DNA from: Planctomycetaceae bacterium
Lineage (GTDB): Bacteria; Planctomycetota; Phycisphaerae; Phycisphaerales; SM1A02
NCBI GenBank assembly: GCA_947490615.1
Contig: CANLHK010000007.1
Coordinates: 1-64,000, forward strand
Reading direction: 5' to 3'
Length of the DNA: 64,000 nt
Shown: positions 43,614 to 53,645 of the stretch, piece by piece
Layout of the letters: each line of letters opens with the position of its first letter
Position numbering within the stretch: the stretch's first letter is position 1
The notes under the pieces: model-generated
What the model was told of the DNA's origin: nothing
What the model saw: only the letters and a program-made list of their open reading frames with translations
Database searches by the model: none
Position numbers and translations under genes: made by a program

Positions 43614-44180
43614 TCAGAACCGCTCAAACTCACGCGACCGCACCGAGACGGCGGGGTTTCCAAGATAGATCATCCACGGGTCAAGATTGTGCAGCGCCAC
43701 GCCGCGTGCTCCAAGCACGGCGCCCGCACCGACCTGAACCTTGGGCCCGACAAACGCATCGGCCGCGATCCAGGCGTCGTCCGCGATGGTGATCGGTGGA
43801 CGCAAGAGTGGCATCGAAGCGCGGCGAGAATCATGCGTTCCCGCGCAAAGGTGCGCGCCCTGTGAGATCGTCACGCGCGCGCCGATGGTGACGGGCCCAA
43901 GGCAGTAGAGAATCGCGCGATCGCCAATCGAGCTCTCGGCACCGATGGAGAGATTCCACGGACACTCGATGAGAACGGTGCGCCGCACATTGGCGCTGTC
44001 ATGCATCCGCGCGCCAAAGAGCCGCAAGAGTGCGCGCCGCACCGCAAACCAGTTGTGAAACGAGCAGCGAAAAAGCGTCGCCTGCACCAATCCCCACAAC
44101 ACGCGTGCGATCTTCTCCTTCGTGGAGTACGGGCTCGTCCGTCGTGTGCGCAAGGTTCCACTGTGGGATGAGTCAGTCAT
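43614..44180 (-). CDS. Hexapeptide-repeat acyltransferase, WcaF-like
   Basis: A 188-residue left-handed beta-helix acyltransferase. The hexapeptide repeats run from about residue 70 (LSIGAESSIGDRAIL, VTIGARVTISQGAHL, ITIADDAWIAADAFVGPKVQVGAGAVLGA). The N-terminus (WGLVQATLFRCSFHNWFAVRRALLRLFGA) matches the putative colanic-acid acetyltransferase WcaF type, which O-acetylates a sugar during surface polysaccharide assembly. Its ATG overlaps the stop of the GDP-L-fucose synthase gene (ATGA), which fits a role on a fucose-containing glycan, as in the colanic acid cluster. Confidence 0.85.
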   Translation of the reverse strand: MTDSSHSGTLRTRRTSPYSTKEKIARVLWGLVQATLFRCSFHNWFAVRRALLRLFGARMHDSANVRRTVLIECPWNLSIGAESSIGDRAILYCLGPVTIGARVTISQGAHLCAGTHDSRRASMPLLRPPITIADDAWIAADAFVGPKVQVGAGAVLGARGVALHNLDPWMIYLGNPAVSVRSREFERF

Positions 44181-45160
44181 GATGAACCCGCCTGTGCGCG
44201 TGCACCATCGCGTTGCGCTGTAAACCAAGCGATGGTGCGACGCAGACCTTCCGCGAGATCGGTCTGTGCCGACCAGCCCAGAAGTTCGCGCGCGCGTGAG
44301 GCATCTACGCATCGGCGCGGCTGGCCATCAGGCTTGGTGGGATCCCAGCGGATCTCACCAAAGAATCCGCAGCCGCGGGCGATGTGCGCGACCAACTCGC
44401 GGATCGTGATCTCGTTGCCTGTCCCAAGATTGACAGGCATGGGCTCTTCTAGTCGCTCCGCCGCGCGCACGATGCCTTCAGCGGCATCGTCGACATAGAG
44501 AAACTCGCGACTCGCACTTCCTGTGCCCCAACACTCAATGAACGGTGCGCCGCGTTGCGCGGCCTCGAGGCACTTTCGAATCAGCGCAGGAATCACATGC
44601 GAAGTCGCGGGATCGAAGTTGTCCCACGGCCCGTAGAGATTCACGGGGAGGAGATACGCCGAACGCAGTCCATACTGCCGTCGATAGCCGTCGAGCATCA
44701 CCATGGCGGACTTTTTGGCGATGCCGTAGGGCGCGTTGGTTTCTTCGGGATAGCCGTTCCACAGATCATCTTCACGAAACGGGACGGGTGTGTGCTTCGG
44801 ATAGGCGCAGATGGTTCCCACCTGCACGAACTTCTGAAGCTTGTTCAATCGCGCGTGCTCGATCATGTGGAGCGACATCGCCATGTTGGCGAAGAAGTAG
44901 CGTCCAGGATTGGCTTGGTTGGCGCCGATGCCGCCGACCTCGGCCGCGAGATGCAGGACGACCTCGGGCCGCGCGTCACGGTAGAGGCGTGCGGCGTCCG
45001 ACTCCTGCGTCAGGTCGTAGTCACACTTGCGCGGAACCACGATGTCCATGACTCCACGATCGCGCAGTCGAGCAACGACTGCGCGGCCAAGAAAGCCAGC
45101 GCCGCCCGTCACGACCACGCGGGCGCCAACGAGGGGGGATCGACCGTCTTCTTGCACCAT
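44177..45160 (-). CDS. fcl: GDP-L-fucose synthase
   Basis: An NADP-dependent epimerase-reductase that turns the GDP-4-keto-6-deoxymannose made by Gmd into GDP-L-fucose. The 327-residue protein has the nucleotide loop VTGGAGFLGRAVV, the catalytic YxxxK (APYGIAKKSAMVM), and family landmarks GTICAYPKHTPVPFREDDLW, NLYGPWDNFDP and FLYVDDAAEGIV. It is divergently placed from gmd, 93 bp apart, so one intergenic region controls the two enzymes of the pathway. The ATG at 45158-45160 is chosen because a longer frame overlaps that region. Confidence 0.95.
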   Translation of the reverse strand: MVQEDGRSPLVGARVVVTGGAGFLGRAVVARLRDRGVMDIVVPRKCDYDLTQESDAARLYRDARPEVVLHLAAEVGGIGANQANPGRYFFANMAMSLHMIEHARLNKLQKFVQVGTICAYPKHTPVPFREDDLWNGYPEETNAPYGIAKKSAMVMLDGYRRQYGLRSAYLLPVNLYGPWDNFDPATSHVIPALIRKCLEAAQRGAPFIECWGTGSASREFLYVDDAAEGIVRAAERLEEPMPVNLGTGNEITIRELVAHIARGCGFFGEIRWDPTKPDGQPRRCVDASRARELLGWSAQTDLAEGLRRTIAWFTAQRDGARAQAGSS

Positions 45161-45235
45161 GGAGAGCGAATCTTCTATCGGCCACCCCGCGCGAGCCGAT
45201 GAGCAAAAAGCCGTCTCCCCTTGATCCGCCTCTGA

Positions 45236-46297
<1,062 letters not shown>

Positions 46298-46381
46298 CAG
46301 GGGCGCGGACGCGCGCATCGCGCTGGCGTTGACATCAAGACCCTGCTGGGGCAGGAGAAGCGGTACTTCAACAGTCCTCCT

Positions 46382-47887
46382 TTAGGTACGGGAAGGACGC
46401 TCTGTCGGCTCATCCACTTCAGCGTACCCGTCGGACGGCCAGGTCTCGTGGTTCTCGTCGCCAGAACTCTCGTCATTGAACTCCTCGTCGCTGCTCGCGT
46501 CGAGTTCGGCTTGGCGGTCAATGGGCATGCAAAGCTTCGCGGCGAGCCGGCCAAAGACCCAGACGCCAGAGAATGCTGCCACCATGTTAAACGCAAAAAG
46601 ACCCAGATCGCCGCGCGGCATACCGAGTACCTGACCCAGCGCGCTCCCGAAGATCGCAATTGTCAGAGGATCATTCTGCGAGAGCGACACGCGCGTGTCG
46701 ATGTATCGAAAAGTCAGCGCCAGCAGAAACGCGTAGATCGGCAACGAGATCAACACGAAGTCGTGCGAAAGGTGACCGACCAATCCTGGGCCCCAACTGT
46801 GACCCTCTGAGACGCCCGTCACTCCTGCCTCATCGACCACGATGAGTCCCAGTCCCTCAGGCTTTCCCTTCCAGAAATCGCGCGGGATGGGAAGGGTGAT
46901 GAAATACACCAGCGAGTGCAGCGGGTCGTACTCCGAATACCGCACGCGGGCTTCGAGGATCCACATGCTGATACCGCCTGCGAACTGACCGCTGAGCGCT
47001 GCAATCACATTCTCCTGAACACTCTGCGGATCGATCGTGAAGACGCGCTCCACCTGCTGCGTGAGCGATCGATCGACATTCTCACCACTAACGCGCGATG
47101 ACGAAACAGCGAGCACGACCACCGAGAGCCCCGCCGACGCGATCGCAACACGGGGCAGCAGCCACGCCGCAGACATCAGGCGCCACTTCTCGTAGTAGAG
47201 CGACCACATGATGCTGAACAAGATCCCAAGGATCTCGCGACGCCCAAACGTGCCAACCAGAAGGATCGCTGAACTCGCAGCGGTGGTCCCCAAGAGAATG
47301 AACGCAATCAGGATGTTGAACGCGGAGCGCGCCCACGCCACCGCGACGAAGGCAACACCGCCACACAAGCAGCCTGCTGCAAGCTGAGGCAGCAGAATGG
47401 CGACGTAGGGAATCTGCGCACCCACGAAGCGGAGTCCCACGCCAATGCCTGTAAGTAGAATTCCCGCCACCACGAGCCGAGTCTGCGAGGTGACGCGGAT
47501 GTGGGTGAACCGCGCCGCGAGTCGCTCCGCTGCGTTCGCCCGGTTGTACACCCAAAGGAACAGCACGGTGAATACTGTGAGAATCACACTGAATCCAAGG
47601 CCCGGCAAGGCGAAATCATCCATGTGCGCGCCGCGCTCGGTTTCACCTGTGAACAAGGTCACCGCGCCCGAGGCCGACTGAAAGAGAATCAGGCCCGCGA
47701 GGAAGATGTTCCGCGTACTGAATAGGTGACAGCGTTCACGCAGCGCATCCGATCCGATGATCCAGAGGAGCGCCAGCGTGAAAAGGACGAGGTAGATTCC
47801 GAGGAAGACACTCAATGCGGCTGTCTCGCGAGAAGTAGCGCTGCTGCCTCTGTATCGGCGCGGAGAAGTCGATTGGTACACGAACAC
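46382..47887 (-). CDS. Multi-spanning membrane protein, putative Wzy-like polysaccharide polymerase
   Basis: About 500 residues with ten or more hydrophobic spans (for example LSVFLGIYLVLFTLALLWII, LGFSVILTVFTVLFLWV, TRLVVAGILLTGIGVGL, VSIPIYAFLLALTF-like). A large loop before the last spans contains RVRYSEYDPLHSLVYFITLPIPRDFWKGKPEG, reminiscent of the periplasmic loop of O-antigen polymerases. The acidic tail (about the last 50 residues) is cytoplasmic. No conserved catalytic motif is certain, so Wzy is a best guess from topology and place in the locus. The start is unclear: GTG at 47885-47887 is proposed; frames further upstream would overlap the divergent methyltransferase region. Confidence 0.7.
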   Translation of the reverse strand: MFVYQSTSPRRYRGSSATSRETAALSVFLGIYLVLFTLALLWIIGSDALRERCHLFSTRNIFLAGLILFQSASGAVTLFTGETERGAHMDDFALPGLGFSVILTVFTVLFLWVYNRANAAERLAARFTHIRVTSQTRLVVAGILLTGIGVGLRFVGAQIPYVAILLPQLAAGCLCGGVAFVAVAWARSAFNILIAFILLGTTAASSAILLVGTFGRREILGILFSIMWSLYYEKWRLMSAAWLLPRVAIASAGLSVVVLAVSSSRVSGENVDRSLTQQVERVFTIDPQSVQENVIAALSGQFAGGISMWILEARVRYSEYDPLHSLVYFITLPIPRDFWKGKPEGLGLIVVDEAGVTGVSEGHSWGPGLVGHLSHDFVLISLPIYAFLLALTFRYIDTRVSLSQNDPLTIAIFGSALGQVLGMPRGDLGLFAFNMVAAFSGVWVFGRLAAKLCMPIDRQAELDASSDEEFNDESSGDENHETWPSDGYAEVDEPTERPSRT

Positions 47888-48111
47888 GCTGAGTATTGTG
47901 ATCCGAAGCGAAGTTGGTCCGTCGCCGCGCGATGAGGCAACCTCGGAGCAGTTATAGACACGACTCCAGCTTCCGACCCACACAGGATCACGAACGCGAC
48001 TTCGGCCTAGTTCCGTTGAGATTTCTTCGAAGCCCAACCGCCGCCCGCACCCCTGTGATTTGCCGTACAACCTCCACCCACTTCAATCTGTGGGACGGAC
48101 TGCGCCGATGT

Positions 48112-48885
48112 ATGGCCCTCCCCGACGAGCAACTCCGCTTCATGAATCCGCCCCCCTTCGTCACGCGCGTGTACCCAGAGTTAGACTTTGGCGGATTCAG
48201 CCGACTCGATTGCTCTGTGCCGTTCCTCGCGCGCGCGCAGGCCATGGCGCTCGCTGCGACCACGATTCTCGAGGTCGGCTGCGGACGAGGTCAAGGAAAC
48301 GAAGATGCCAGCGAGTTCCGTCGAAGCCTCCGCGACTTTCGTGCACCAGGGCGGCGTGTGCTGGGAATCGATGTCGATCCTGTTGCCGCCTCGAATCCGT
48401 GGCTTGATGAGTTCCGCCGCATCGGTCCAGACTTCCGTTGGCCTGTTGAGGATGGCAGCGTGGACTTCGCGTTCAGCGACTATGTGCTCGAGCATGTTGA
48501 GGATCCCGCGGCGTATTTCGCTGAGCTCCGGCGCGTACTGAAGCCTGGCGGGACATTTCTCGCGCGAACTCCGTGCCGAAACTCGTACATCGCCATCGCT
48601 GCACGGCTCATCCCAAACGCACTGCACGCGCGCGTCCTCGGTCGCACTCAACTCGGACGCAAGGAGGAAGATGTCTTCCCCACCGTCTACCGCGCCAACA
48701 CTCGTCGCGCGCTCATGCGCCAGTTGGGTCAAGCGGGTTTCGAAACTGTGGTCTATGCCGTCGAAGGGGAGCCGTGGTACATGCAGTTCTCGTCCTGGCT
48801 GTTCCGGATCATGAATGTCGTCCACCCGTTGCTACCGAGCTTCCTTCGATCGACGCTGATCGTGATGGCGCGCAAGACGCGCTAG
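48112..48885 (+). CDS. SAM-dependent methyltransferase
   Basis: A class I methyltransferase of 257 residues. Motif I is ILEVGCGRGQGNED, followed by VLGIDVDP (acidic motif II), the SVDFAFSDYVLEHVEDPAAYFAELRRVLKPGGTFLARTP block typical of Methyltransf_11/25, and a hydrophobic C-terminus (YMQFSSWLFRIMNVVHPLLPSFL) that may touch the membrane. Acceptor unknown; position between a polymerase and a glycosyltransferase suggests a sugar or lipid carrier. The ATG at 48112 (MALPDEQLRF) is chosen over upstream starts that overlap the divergent gene. Confidence 0.85.
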   Translation: MALPDEQLRFMNPPPFVTRVYPELDFGGFSRLDCSVPFLARAQAMALAATTILEVGCGRGQGNEDASEFRRSLRDFRAPGRRVLGIDVDPVAASNPWLDEFRRIGPDFRWPVEDGSVDFAFSDYVLEHVEDPAAYFAELRRVLKPGGTFLARTPCRNSYIAIAARLIPNALHARVLGRTQLGRKEEDVFPTVYRANTRRALMRQLGQAGFETVVYAVEGEPWYMQFSSWLFRIMNVVHPLLPSFLRSTLIVMARKTR

Positions 48886-48897
48886 GGCTGCGTAGTT

Positions 48898-50040
48898 TCA
48901 AGGAACAGCAGCGCAGACCCGCTGGTACGAGTCGTCCACGCGGCACGCAAGCGATTCCCAGTCGAACACCGCTCGAACCCATGCCTGTCCACGGGCGCCG
49001 AGCGCGCAGCCATGGTCGCTCGATGTCGCGATCTCATAGAGCGCGTTTCCAAAGCCCTCATCAGTATCTGATGCCTGACGGAGTGCCCCGGCTTCGGGGG
49101 CTCCATCGAGTCGGCACTCTTTGGTCGTCACGACTGGTTTTGCTGAGGCCAGACCTTCGACCACCGTGATACCGAATCCCTCGAATCGTGGGCGATGTGC
49201 GAAGATCGTGCAGGCCGCGTACGCATCGCGCTTCTCCTCACCAAACAACCCGCCTGTGAAGTGAACACTCTTGCCGAGGCCAAGCTCCTGCGTCAGCGAC
49301 TCCAGCGCCGCGCGTGCCCCAAAGTCGGGACCCATGATCACGAGATCAAGGTCCATTCCTCTCCCTCGCGCATGTGCGAAACTCCGCAGGAGCAGATCGA
49401 TGCCCTTGATGGGATGAAGTCGACCAACAAAGAGAATGAAGTTTCGATCAGCGAGCGCAGGGTGCTTGGCGCGAAACACGCCCTGCTCGGGCCGCTCGTA
49501 GTCCGCAACAACAATTCCGTTCGCGAGCACCGACGATGGGCGTTGGAATCTCACCGCAACAAAGTCTGCCTCTTCCTTGTTCAAGCAGTACAACTCGCCA
49601 GCACTCCTGAGTATCGAGGGGAACACCTGCAAGTACACCCACTTCTTCAGTCGCTTCTGGGCGATGGCGTAGGGGTGCAGCATGCCGTGCGTCGACAGCA
49701 CATAGGGAATCGAACTCTTCCGCGCGTACAGCGCGACATGACGGACGATTGGCTCCCACACGCAGTGGATGTGGATGATCGTCGGATCAAGCCTGCGAAT
49801 CGCATCGCGTGCCGCGCCCGCACGCTTGCTGCGCGGAGCTGTGCCTACTTCGATGAACTCGATATCCATGCCACGCCATCGCTCCTCCAACGCCGCGCGT
49901 TGGGCGGGCAGGCGCGGTCCATGAGCACACAACACCGCGACGCGCTTTCCCATCTGAGCCTGCTGGCGCACAAACTCAATCACCACAGTCGTCGGTCCGC
50001 CAGCTTCTGGATAGAGGTTGTCAATGACGTGCAGGATCAT
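48898..50040 (-). CDS. Glycosyltransferase family 4
   Basis: A retaining GT-B glycosyltransferase of 380 residues that adds a sugar to a lipid-linked glycan. Seen: N-terminal DNLYPEAGGPTTVVIEFVRQ, the middle VWEPIVRHVALYARKSSIPYVLSTHGMLHPYA, the nucleotide-binding FVGRLHPIKGIDLLLRSFA and the E-x7-E motif (EGFGITVVEGLASAKPVVTT). Donor sugar unknown. It lies eight bases past the flippase stop, with the ATG at 50038-50040. It converges on the methyltransferase. Confidence 0.92.
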   Translation of the reverse strand: MILHVIDNLYPEAGGPTTVVIEFVRQQAQMGKRVAVLCAHGPRLPAQRAALEERWRGMDIEFIEVGTAPRSKRAGAARDAIRRLDPTIIHIHCVWEPIVRHVALYARKSSIPYVLSTHGMLHPYAIAQKRLKKWVYLQVFPSILRSAGELYCLNKEEADFVAVRFQRPSSVLANGIVVADYERPEQGVFRAKHPALADRNFILFVGRLHPIKGIDLLLRSFAHARGRGMDLDLVIMGPDFGARAALESLTQELGLGKSVHFTGGLFGEEKRDAYAACTIFAHRPRFEGFGITVVEGLASAKPVVTTKECRLDGAPEAGALRQASDTDEGFGNALYEIATSSDHGCALGARGQAWVRAVFDWESLACRVDDSYQRVCAAVP

Positions 50041-50047
50041 GAATCGC

Positions 50048-51622
50048 TCACTTCGCTTTGCGTCGCAAGAAGCGCTGGAGGATCGACAGGAAGTCTGCAC
50101 GCGTCTCCGCTCGCATGGAGATGCATACGGCGATGGACAGGGACGCCGCGATCGGACCGAGAAGCACGACGGCCAGAATATCTGCGGTCCCTGCTGAAAT
50201 CGAGCATCGGAGCATCCACCAGATCCACACAAGCGCAGCGGCGATCGGCGCCGTCGCCAACCAGGGCGCACTAAAGATCGCCAGTGTAGTCCGAAGCCCC
50301 AAACGCGCAGGGCGACCTGCGATCCACACTGCAACGGGACAACTCACTGCCCAGACCAGTGCACTCGCAAGACTCAGCGCGAGTGCGCTGCCAGCGTTGG
50401 GATCGACGGGAAGTCCGATCGCCTCCGCAAGTTTGAGCGCCACTGGTCCGCCGATCGTCGTCGCCGTCACGAACGCGACCATCGCCGCCACCAACTGCGC
50501 CAACTGCAGAACGAAGTAGACCCGAAAGCGCCCTTGCGCCTTCAGCAGTGCAATGGACGGAGCCATGACGAACACGAAAGTCTGCCCGACGCTCAAGGCG
50601 GCAAACGCGGCGATGGACCCGTTCCACTTCGCCGAAAAGAGCCAAGTAAACGCGGGAATCGCAAGCGCCGCCTGGGTCAGTGAGAGTGGAACTGCGACCG
50701 CGGAAAGAAGTCTTGTCGCGCGTACAAACCCACCCACCTGCCGCAGGTGATCGCCTCGAATGTGCGCAAAGATCGGCTGCAACACCGCACCGAGCTGATG
50801 AGCGATCACCACATTTGCCTGCATGGCCAACTGCGCTGCAAATCCAAAGAGACCGATCTCTGTTTCGCTTGCGAAGAAGCTCAAGACCAGCACATCGACG
50901 CACAGAATCATGTTGTTGAGGTACTGCGCACTCGCGGCCACCGAGAACCGCCGGACAAGTGGCGCAACGAGTGAGCGGTCGATTGGCGCGACAGGGTGCT
51001 TCCTCGCGCGGGCGTAGAAGAAGGCGCGGAGCCAGATCATGGCGATCGGCGGGAAGATCAGCGCGGATGGACCTGCGCCAAAGTACGCGAGTGCCACACC
51101 ACCGATGGTGCAGAACAGAATCACGCCGCCGTCGATGATCGCAATGCTCCGATACGCGAGTGCCACTCGCAGCCGCGCATTGGGAACCATGAACGCAGCG
51201 TCCGCCAGCGGACGCTGCGCCACAACCGCCGCGAGCAAAAGCGCCAGCCCCGCCTTTCCAGACATCGACTCAATCGGCACCGCCGCCGCCGCCAGCAGCA
51301 CGAACAGGAATCCGCCTGCAGCCCAGGCGATTGCTCTGGCGGTGCCCGCGAGTTCATCGAATCGCTTGGGTTCGGCGAGCAACACATCGCCCATGACGAA
51401 CGGTGCGAAGATGAACGTGAAGGCGCCGATGCTCGCGGCGAGATTCGCCAAGCCGAATTCCGCGGGCGTGAGCAGCCGCGCGAGCACGAGCATCGCAAAC
51501 ACCGTGACAAGTTTGTTGCCGACCGTCTGCAGCGTGGTCCACGCCGAACCCGATGCTGCGGCAGAGGCGAACCCCGCTTTCGGTGCGGCTGGTGTCGTTG
51601 ATGCGCTGACTTCGTCGCCCAT
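50048..51622 (-). CDS. Wzx-type polysaccharide flippase (MOP superfamily)
   Basis: A 524-residue protein with twelve to fourteen hydrophobic spans of the polysaccharide transport family. The first spans contain SAWTTLQTVGNKLVTVFAMLVLARLLTPAEFGLANLAASI, the usual start of Wzx/PST transporters, and RFSVAASAQYLNNMILCVDVLVLSFF mid-protein. Wzx moves lipid-linked oligosaccharide across the inner membrane. The ATG at 51620-51622 follows the dehydrogenase stop by four bases; a GTG four codons earlier overlaps it. It heads toward the GT4 gene. Confidence 0.9.
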   Translation of the reverse strand: MGDEVSASTTPAAPKAGFASAAASGSAWTTLQTVGNKLVTVFAMLVLARLLTPAEFGLANLAASIGAFTFIFAPFVMGDVLLAEPKRFDELAGTARAIAWAAGGFLFVLLAAAAVPIESMSGKAGLALLLAAVVAQRPLADAAFMVPNARLRVALAYRSIAIIDGGVILFCTIGGVALAYFGAGPSALIFPPIAMIWLRAFFYARARKHPVAPIDRSLVAPLVRRFSVAASAQYLNNMILCVDVLVLSFFASETEIGLFGFAAQLAMQANVVIAHQLGAVLQPIFAHIRGDHLRQVGGFVRATRLLSAVAVPLSLTQAALAIPAFTWLFSAKWNGSIAAFAALSVGQTFVFVMAPSIALLKAQGRFRVYFVLQLAQLVAAMVAFVTATTIGGPVALKLAEAIGLPVDPNAGSALALSLASALVWAVSCPVAVWIAGRPARLGLRTTLAIFSAPWLATAPIAAALVWIWWMLRCSISAGTADILAVVLLGPIAASLSIAVCISMRAETRADFLSILQRFLRRKAK

Positions 51623-51626
51623 GGGA

Positions 51627-52973
51627 TCAGGCACGGACGAGCCGCGCTCCCAGAACTTGCTCGTGCGGGCGCATCGCGTCGCGGGTGTCGATGACGAGCT
51701 TCGCGTGCTGAGCGAGTAAGGCGTAATCGATGGACGAGTGCGCGGTCGAGATCAGCACGCAGTCGTAGGCCGCAATCGTCGTCGCGTCAAATGCCACCGA
51801 ACTCATCTTGAGATCGTGCTTTCGCCCCGCCCAAGTCGCTGGGACCAGCGGATCGAAGTAGTCGACATGGGCGCCGTGATGACGACAGAGCTCGATCAGT
51901 TCAAAGGATGGACTCTCACGCACATCGTCGATGTCGGCCTTGTAGGCGAGTCCGACGATGAGAATCTTCGAGCCCTTCATGGGCTTGCCGTGCTCGTTCA
52001 GCGCGCGCACCGCGCGATCGATCACATAGTGCGGCATGGAAGTGTTGATCTCGCCCGCGAGCTCGATGAAGCGCGTCGAGAGGCCGTACTCACGCGCCTT
52101 CCAAGTGAGGTAGAAGGGATCAATCGGAATGCAGTGACCACCGAGTCCTGGTCCAGGGAAGAACGGCATGTAGCCAAAGGGCTTGGTGCTCGCCGCGCGC
52201 ACCACTTCCCACACATCGATACCCATCGCATCGAGCACGATCTTCATCTCGTTCACCATGGCGATGTTTACCGAGCGGAAGATGTTCTCGAGCAGCTTCG
52301 CGCTCTCGGCGACTTCGGCGCTCGACACGGGCACGACCGTGGTCACGCCTTTGCGGTACACCGCGCACGCCAGTTCCGTCGAGTTCGCATCGAGACCGCC
52401 AACGAGTTTGGGAATGGTGCTCGTGGAGTGGGTCTTGCGACCTGGATCCTCGCGCTCAGGACTGAAGGCGCCAAAGACATGCTCGCCAAGCTTCAGTGTG
52501 CTCCCGCGCGCAGCAGCCGTCGCAAGGATGGCTGGCATCATGTCGTCGCGCGTCGTGCGCGGATAGGTCGTGGACTCAAGGATGACCAGCTGTCCACTGC
52601 GCAGCGTCTTGCCGATCGCCGTCGCCGTCTGAATGATGTAAGAGATGTCCGGCTCGGAGTGCTTCCCGAGCGGCGTGGGCACGCAAATGATGATGACATC
52701 GGCCTCGCCCAATCGTCCGAAGTCGGTCGTGCCTTCGAAGCGAGCGCTGTCGCGCAGCGTGGTGACGAGTTCACTTCCAAGATGGGCGAGGTAGTGACGG
52801 CCTGCTGCGATGGCGTCGATCTTGGACTGGTCAATGTCGAAGCCGAGCACCCGCAGCCCACCGCCATGCAGGGCGTGCGCGAGCGGGAGGCCCACATATC
52901 CAAGACCAATGACACCGACCGTCGCCTGGCACGCATTGATGCGCCTCAAGAGGTCAGCCGCCACGCTGTTCAT
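51627..52973 (-). CDS. Nucleotide-sugar dehydrogenase (UDP-HexNAc or UDP-glucose dehydrogenase family)
   Basis: Oxidises a UDP-sugar at C6 to the uronic acid with two NAD. The 448-residue protein has the NAD loop VGVIGLGYVGLPLAHAL, VIICVPTPLGKHSEPDIS, VILESTTYPRTTRDDM, and the catalytic Cys in PGPGLGGHCIPIDPFYL, then NEHGKPMKGSKILIVGLAYKADIDDVRESPS. Size and motifs fit the WbpA/TviB-like group (UDP-N-acetylglucosamine or galactosamine 6-dehydrogenase) better than UDP-glucose dehydrogenase, but the substrate is not settled. It is the first gene of the dehydrogenase - flippase - GT4 run. The ATG at 52971-52973 is chosen over a TTG further up. Confidence 0.92.
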   Translation of the reverse strand: MNSVAADLLRRINACQATVGVIGLGYVGLPLAHALHGGGLRVLGFDIDQSKIDAIAAGRHYLAHLGSELVTTLRDSARFEGTTDFGRLGEADVIIICVPTPLGKHSEPDISYIIQTATAIGKTLRSGQLVILESTTYPRTTRDDMMPAILATAAARGSTLKLGEHVFGAFSPEREDPGRKTHSTSTIPKLVGGLDANSTELACAVYRKGVTTVVPVSSAEVAESAKLLENIFRSVNIAMVNEMKIVLDAMGIDVWEVVRAASTKPFGYMPFFPGPGLGGHCIPIDPFYLTWKAREYGLSTRFIELAGEINTSMPHYVIDRAVRALNEHGKPMKGSKILIVGLAYKADIDDVRESPSFELIELCRHHGAHVDYFDPLVPATWAGRKHDLKMSSVAFDATTIAAYDCVLISTAHSSIDYALLAQHAKLVIDTRDAMRPHEQVLGARLVRA

Positions 52974-53128
52974 TCCTGTTTCCAACGGATCTCCTCGACG
53001 AATCGCTCGCCTATGCAGGCGCGCAATCTACTCCCATTCGCCGATGGAGGCCGAGGGTGATCGCTGAGATTTCGTTGACGCGCCGTCGTATGAGCGCGTG
53101 CAGATGAGGCATCGACGAGGGCAGCGAC

Positions 53129-53620
53129 TCATCCCTGAATCGACATCGTCCCACGAGCCGAGTCCCCAGGGTTGGTTGGTGCAACACGCGGCAGCGTGCG
53201 CATACCCGCGGCGCTCTGGTTCTCGCGTGCAAGACCGTCGATGCAGAGCTTCCAAGTCTCACGCTCAAAGCGGAGAAGCTTGAGGACATCGTCGATCAGC
53301 GCCACATCCTGGGTGGAGTTCGCCTCGACAAGGCTCTTGTAAATGTAGGTGTAGAGCGCGCTCAGTCGCACGCAGAGTTCAGGCGCATGATCAGGACGAA
53401 GCGCTGTGAGCAACTCCATGATGATCGCCTGCGCTTTGGTCGTGCCGTCGTAGGCGAGCTCGTAGTCGCGCTCGGTGTATCCGCGGCGCACCTGCTCCGT
53501 GAAACGGATCGCGCCGTCGAACAGCATCAGGCGAAGTTCGGCGGGAGTCGCCGTCATCACCTTGGTCTTGAGATACGCCTGCGAGCCGTGATTCGATTGA
53601 GGGACCATCGGGACTTTCAT
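53129..53620 (-). CDS. fliS: Flagellar export chaperone FliS
   Basis: FliS binds newly made flagellin and keeps it unfolded until export. The 163-residue product has the family core NHGSQAYLKTKVMTATPAELRLMLFDGAIRFTEQ, then YELAYDGTTKAQAIIMELLTAL and LYTYIYKSLVEANSTQD. The last 40 residues are an extension beyond the usual 130. The ATG at 53618-53620 is 25 bases past the fliD stop. Flagellin itself is not in the window. Confidence 0.93.
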   Translation of the reverse strand: MKVPMVPQSNHGSQAYLKTKVMTATPAELRLMLFDGAIRFTEQVRRGYTERDYELAYDGTTKAQAIIMELLTALRPDHAPELCVRLSALYTYIYKSLVEANSTQDVALIDDVLKLLRFERETWKLCIDGLARENQSAAGMRTLPRVAPTNPGDSARGTMSIQG

Positions 53621-53645
53621 CGGCGCGGCGGTGCTCCGACTTGCG

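Noticed and set aside
47888-48070. Extension of the Wzy-like gene to a TTG at 48068-48070
   Set aside because: The added 60 residues are polar, lack a membrane span and would cover the spacer before the divergent methyltransferase.
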